DNA of 7,348 nt. Source: an uncultured Alphaproteobacteria bacterium. Its GTDB lineage: Bacteria > Pseudomonadota > Alphaproteobacteria > Puniceispirillales > Puniceispirillaceae. Below, piece after piece: positions 6,638-7,348 of this stretch. The translations under genes were made by a program, and so were the position numbers. The notes under the pieces were generated by a model. That model had not been told where the DNA came from. It saw only the letters and a list, made by a program, of their open reading frames with translations, and ran no database searches. The stretch is from contig CAJWDO010000078.1 of NCBI GenBank assembly GCA_913031555.1, forward strand, positions 1 to 7,348, in the 5' to 3' direction. Numbering within the stretch: position 1 is the first letter of the stretch; the number at the start of each line of letters is the position of its first letter.

Positions 6638-7348
6638 TGCCAGTCTAATGACTTCGTACTGCTCATGGGCGATGTGTTTGGCCTCCGCGACGCTCCTTAA
6701 ATTCAGCTGGACCTCGGCGAGATGTTTTCGGCCGTCGTCGAGGCGCACGCTGACGTTCAAATTCATGTCACGGTAGCCGAGCGGCGTCGGACTGGCAAAC
6801 TTGTTTTTTAATTGAGCGATCTCCAGGCCGAGGCCGCCACCGTCCAATTCGGTCAGCACCTTCAGTAGGTCAGTAGCGCTCCCGGAAAGGACCGTCGCGC
6901 GCGAGAGGTCCCGAAACTTCTCGGGATGTGGCACCCCATTCTTGTCGGTGTACTTGTCCGCGAGCTTCCTTTCTGCGGATCCACGCCCTTTGACGCCCGG
7001 ATCCGCCACGTCGCCCGGCAGCGTCTTCAGCGCATCGACCAAAATTGTCTGCGCCAGCGATGCGTCGGCGTAGAGCTTGTCGAAGTCGGTCTCGTCTTGT
7101 ATCAAGTCGAGACGTCGCTCCTTATACTTCTCGAGCTCGTGGATCCCAGCGACGCCGCGGACCGCCTCGTCGTACGCGCCCTTCGACCGCCGCAGCGGGT
7201 CCTCGAGGTCGGCGAACGTGTCGAGATTCTTCAAGCCCGGGAACTTCGCCTCGACCTCGTGCCGCAGCGAGTCCATCGTCACCTCGAGCTCGACGTGTTC
7301 CTTCGCGAGTACCGTCAGGTACGCGCGAACGTCTTGCCGGTTCCGTGC
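6491..7348 (-). CDS. RelA/SpoT-like nucleotidyltransferase-fold protein, fragment open at both ends
   Basis: The frame enters at the right edge (7348) with no stop. The GTG at 7282 is internal to it, since 22 more codons upstream remain open (ARNRQDVRAYL...). About 286 codons are genuine. The first 110 or so are charged and helix-rich (KEHVELEV, ELEKYKERR), possibly coiled coil. A domain resembling the RelA/SpoT synthetase fold follows: DLSRATVL (6887-6910), then LKNKFASPTPLGYRDMNL with the GYRD core at 6767-6778. EVQLNL (6698-6715) matches the family's ExQ[IL]RT strand, and AHEQYE is at 6653-6670. In true (p)ppGpp synthetases the loop reads GYxSLH and the strand EIQIRT. Here they are GYRDMN and EVQLNL, so alarmone synthesis is uncertain. 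I recall divergent domains of this kind in microbial eukaryotes and some bacterial toxins. Codon use (CTC, GAC, AAG preferred) differs from the left side. On the left, the frame happens to stay open to 6017, but that part is antisense to mutS. Confidence 0.68.

Noticed and set aside
6480..6640. Insertion of a mobile element into mutS
   Set aside because: No transposase, integrase, terminal inverted repeat or target-site duplication is visible and the window ends before a second boundary, so I do not annotate an element.

Overview
The window looks like chromosomal DNA from a GC-rich alphaproteobacterium, carrying ordinary housekeeping genes, with an abrupt break near position 6490-6500 into unrelated DNA. 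The alphaproteobacterial assignment rests on four things: the style of the proteins, a bifunctional malic enzyme divergent from mutS (an arrangement I associate with this class), a lipoprotein with a polyproline linker, and a PfkB kinase of the type usually annotated as adenosine kinase there. I cannot name the genus. A marine SAR116-like source is only a guess.

From left to right: the first 52 codons of a ribokinase run leftward off the edge (1-156, minus). Divergent from it is nth, endonuclease III (257-916, plus). It converges, 12 bp apart, on a lipoprotein of unknown function with an eleven-proline run (929-1795, minus). A 180-bp divergent spacer holding a perfect 14-bp direct repeat leads to a PfkB-family (adenosine) kinase (1976-2962, plus). 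That gene converges on maeB, the malic enzyme with a phosphotransacetylase-like C-terminal domain (3041-5305, minus). The 78-bp gap between them contains three tandem copies of a 17-18 bp repeat, the last abutting the maeB stop codon. Divergent from maeB is mutS (5447 onward, plus).

MutS reads as a normal protein for about 352 residues (mismatch-recognition domain, connector, start of the core) and then loses all family resemblance around 6490-6502. Beyond that point the coding signal switches to the minus strand. A different, clearly protein-like frame with a RelA/SpoT-type nucleotidyltransferase fold signature enters from the right edge (7348) and runs up to the same point. Codon choice changes with it: by hand count Leu CTC:CTT is about 17:1 there against 4:9 in the MutS part, and Asp GAC:GAT is about 20:3 against 9:12. 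Neither gene is complete across the junction. The simplest reading is a chimeric join between two organisms, either an assembly or an amplification artefact. The right-hand piece may come from a GC-rich microbial eukaryote or a distant bacterium. A real insertion or inversion in mutS is the alternative.

The left 6.5 kb consists of separate housekeeping functions (sugar and nucleoside phosphorylation, base-excision repair, C4 carbon metabolism, mismatch repair) in alternating orientations, with no operon visible. I see no CRISPR array, tRNA, rRNA, integrase or transposase. I do not see a convincing new multi-gene system. The items most worth a second look are the junction, the RelA/SpoT-like fragment and the two small repeat clusters.
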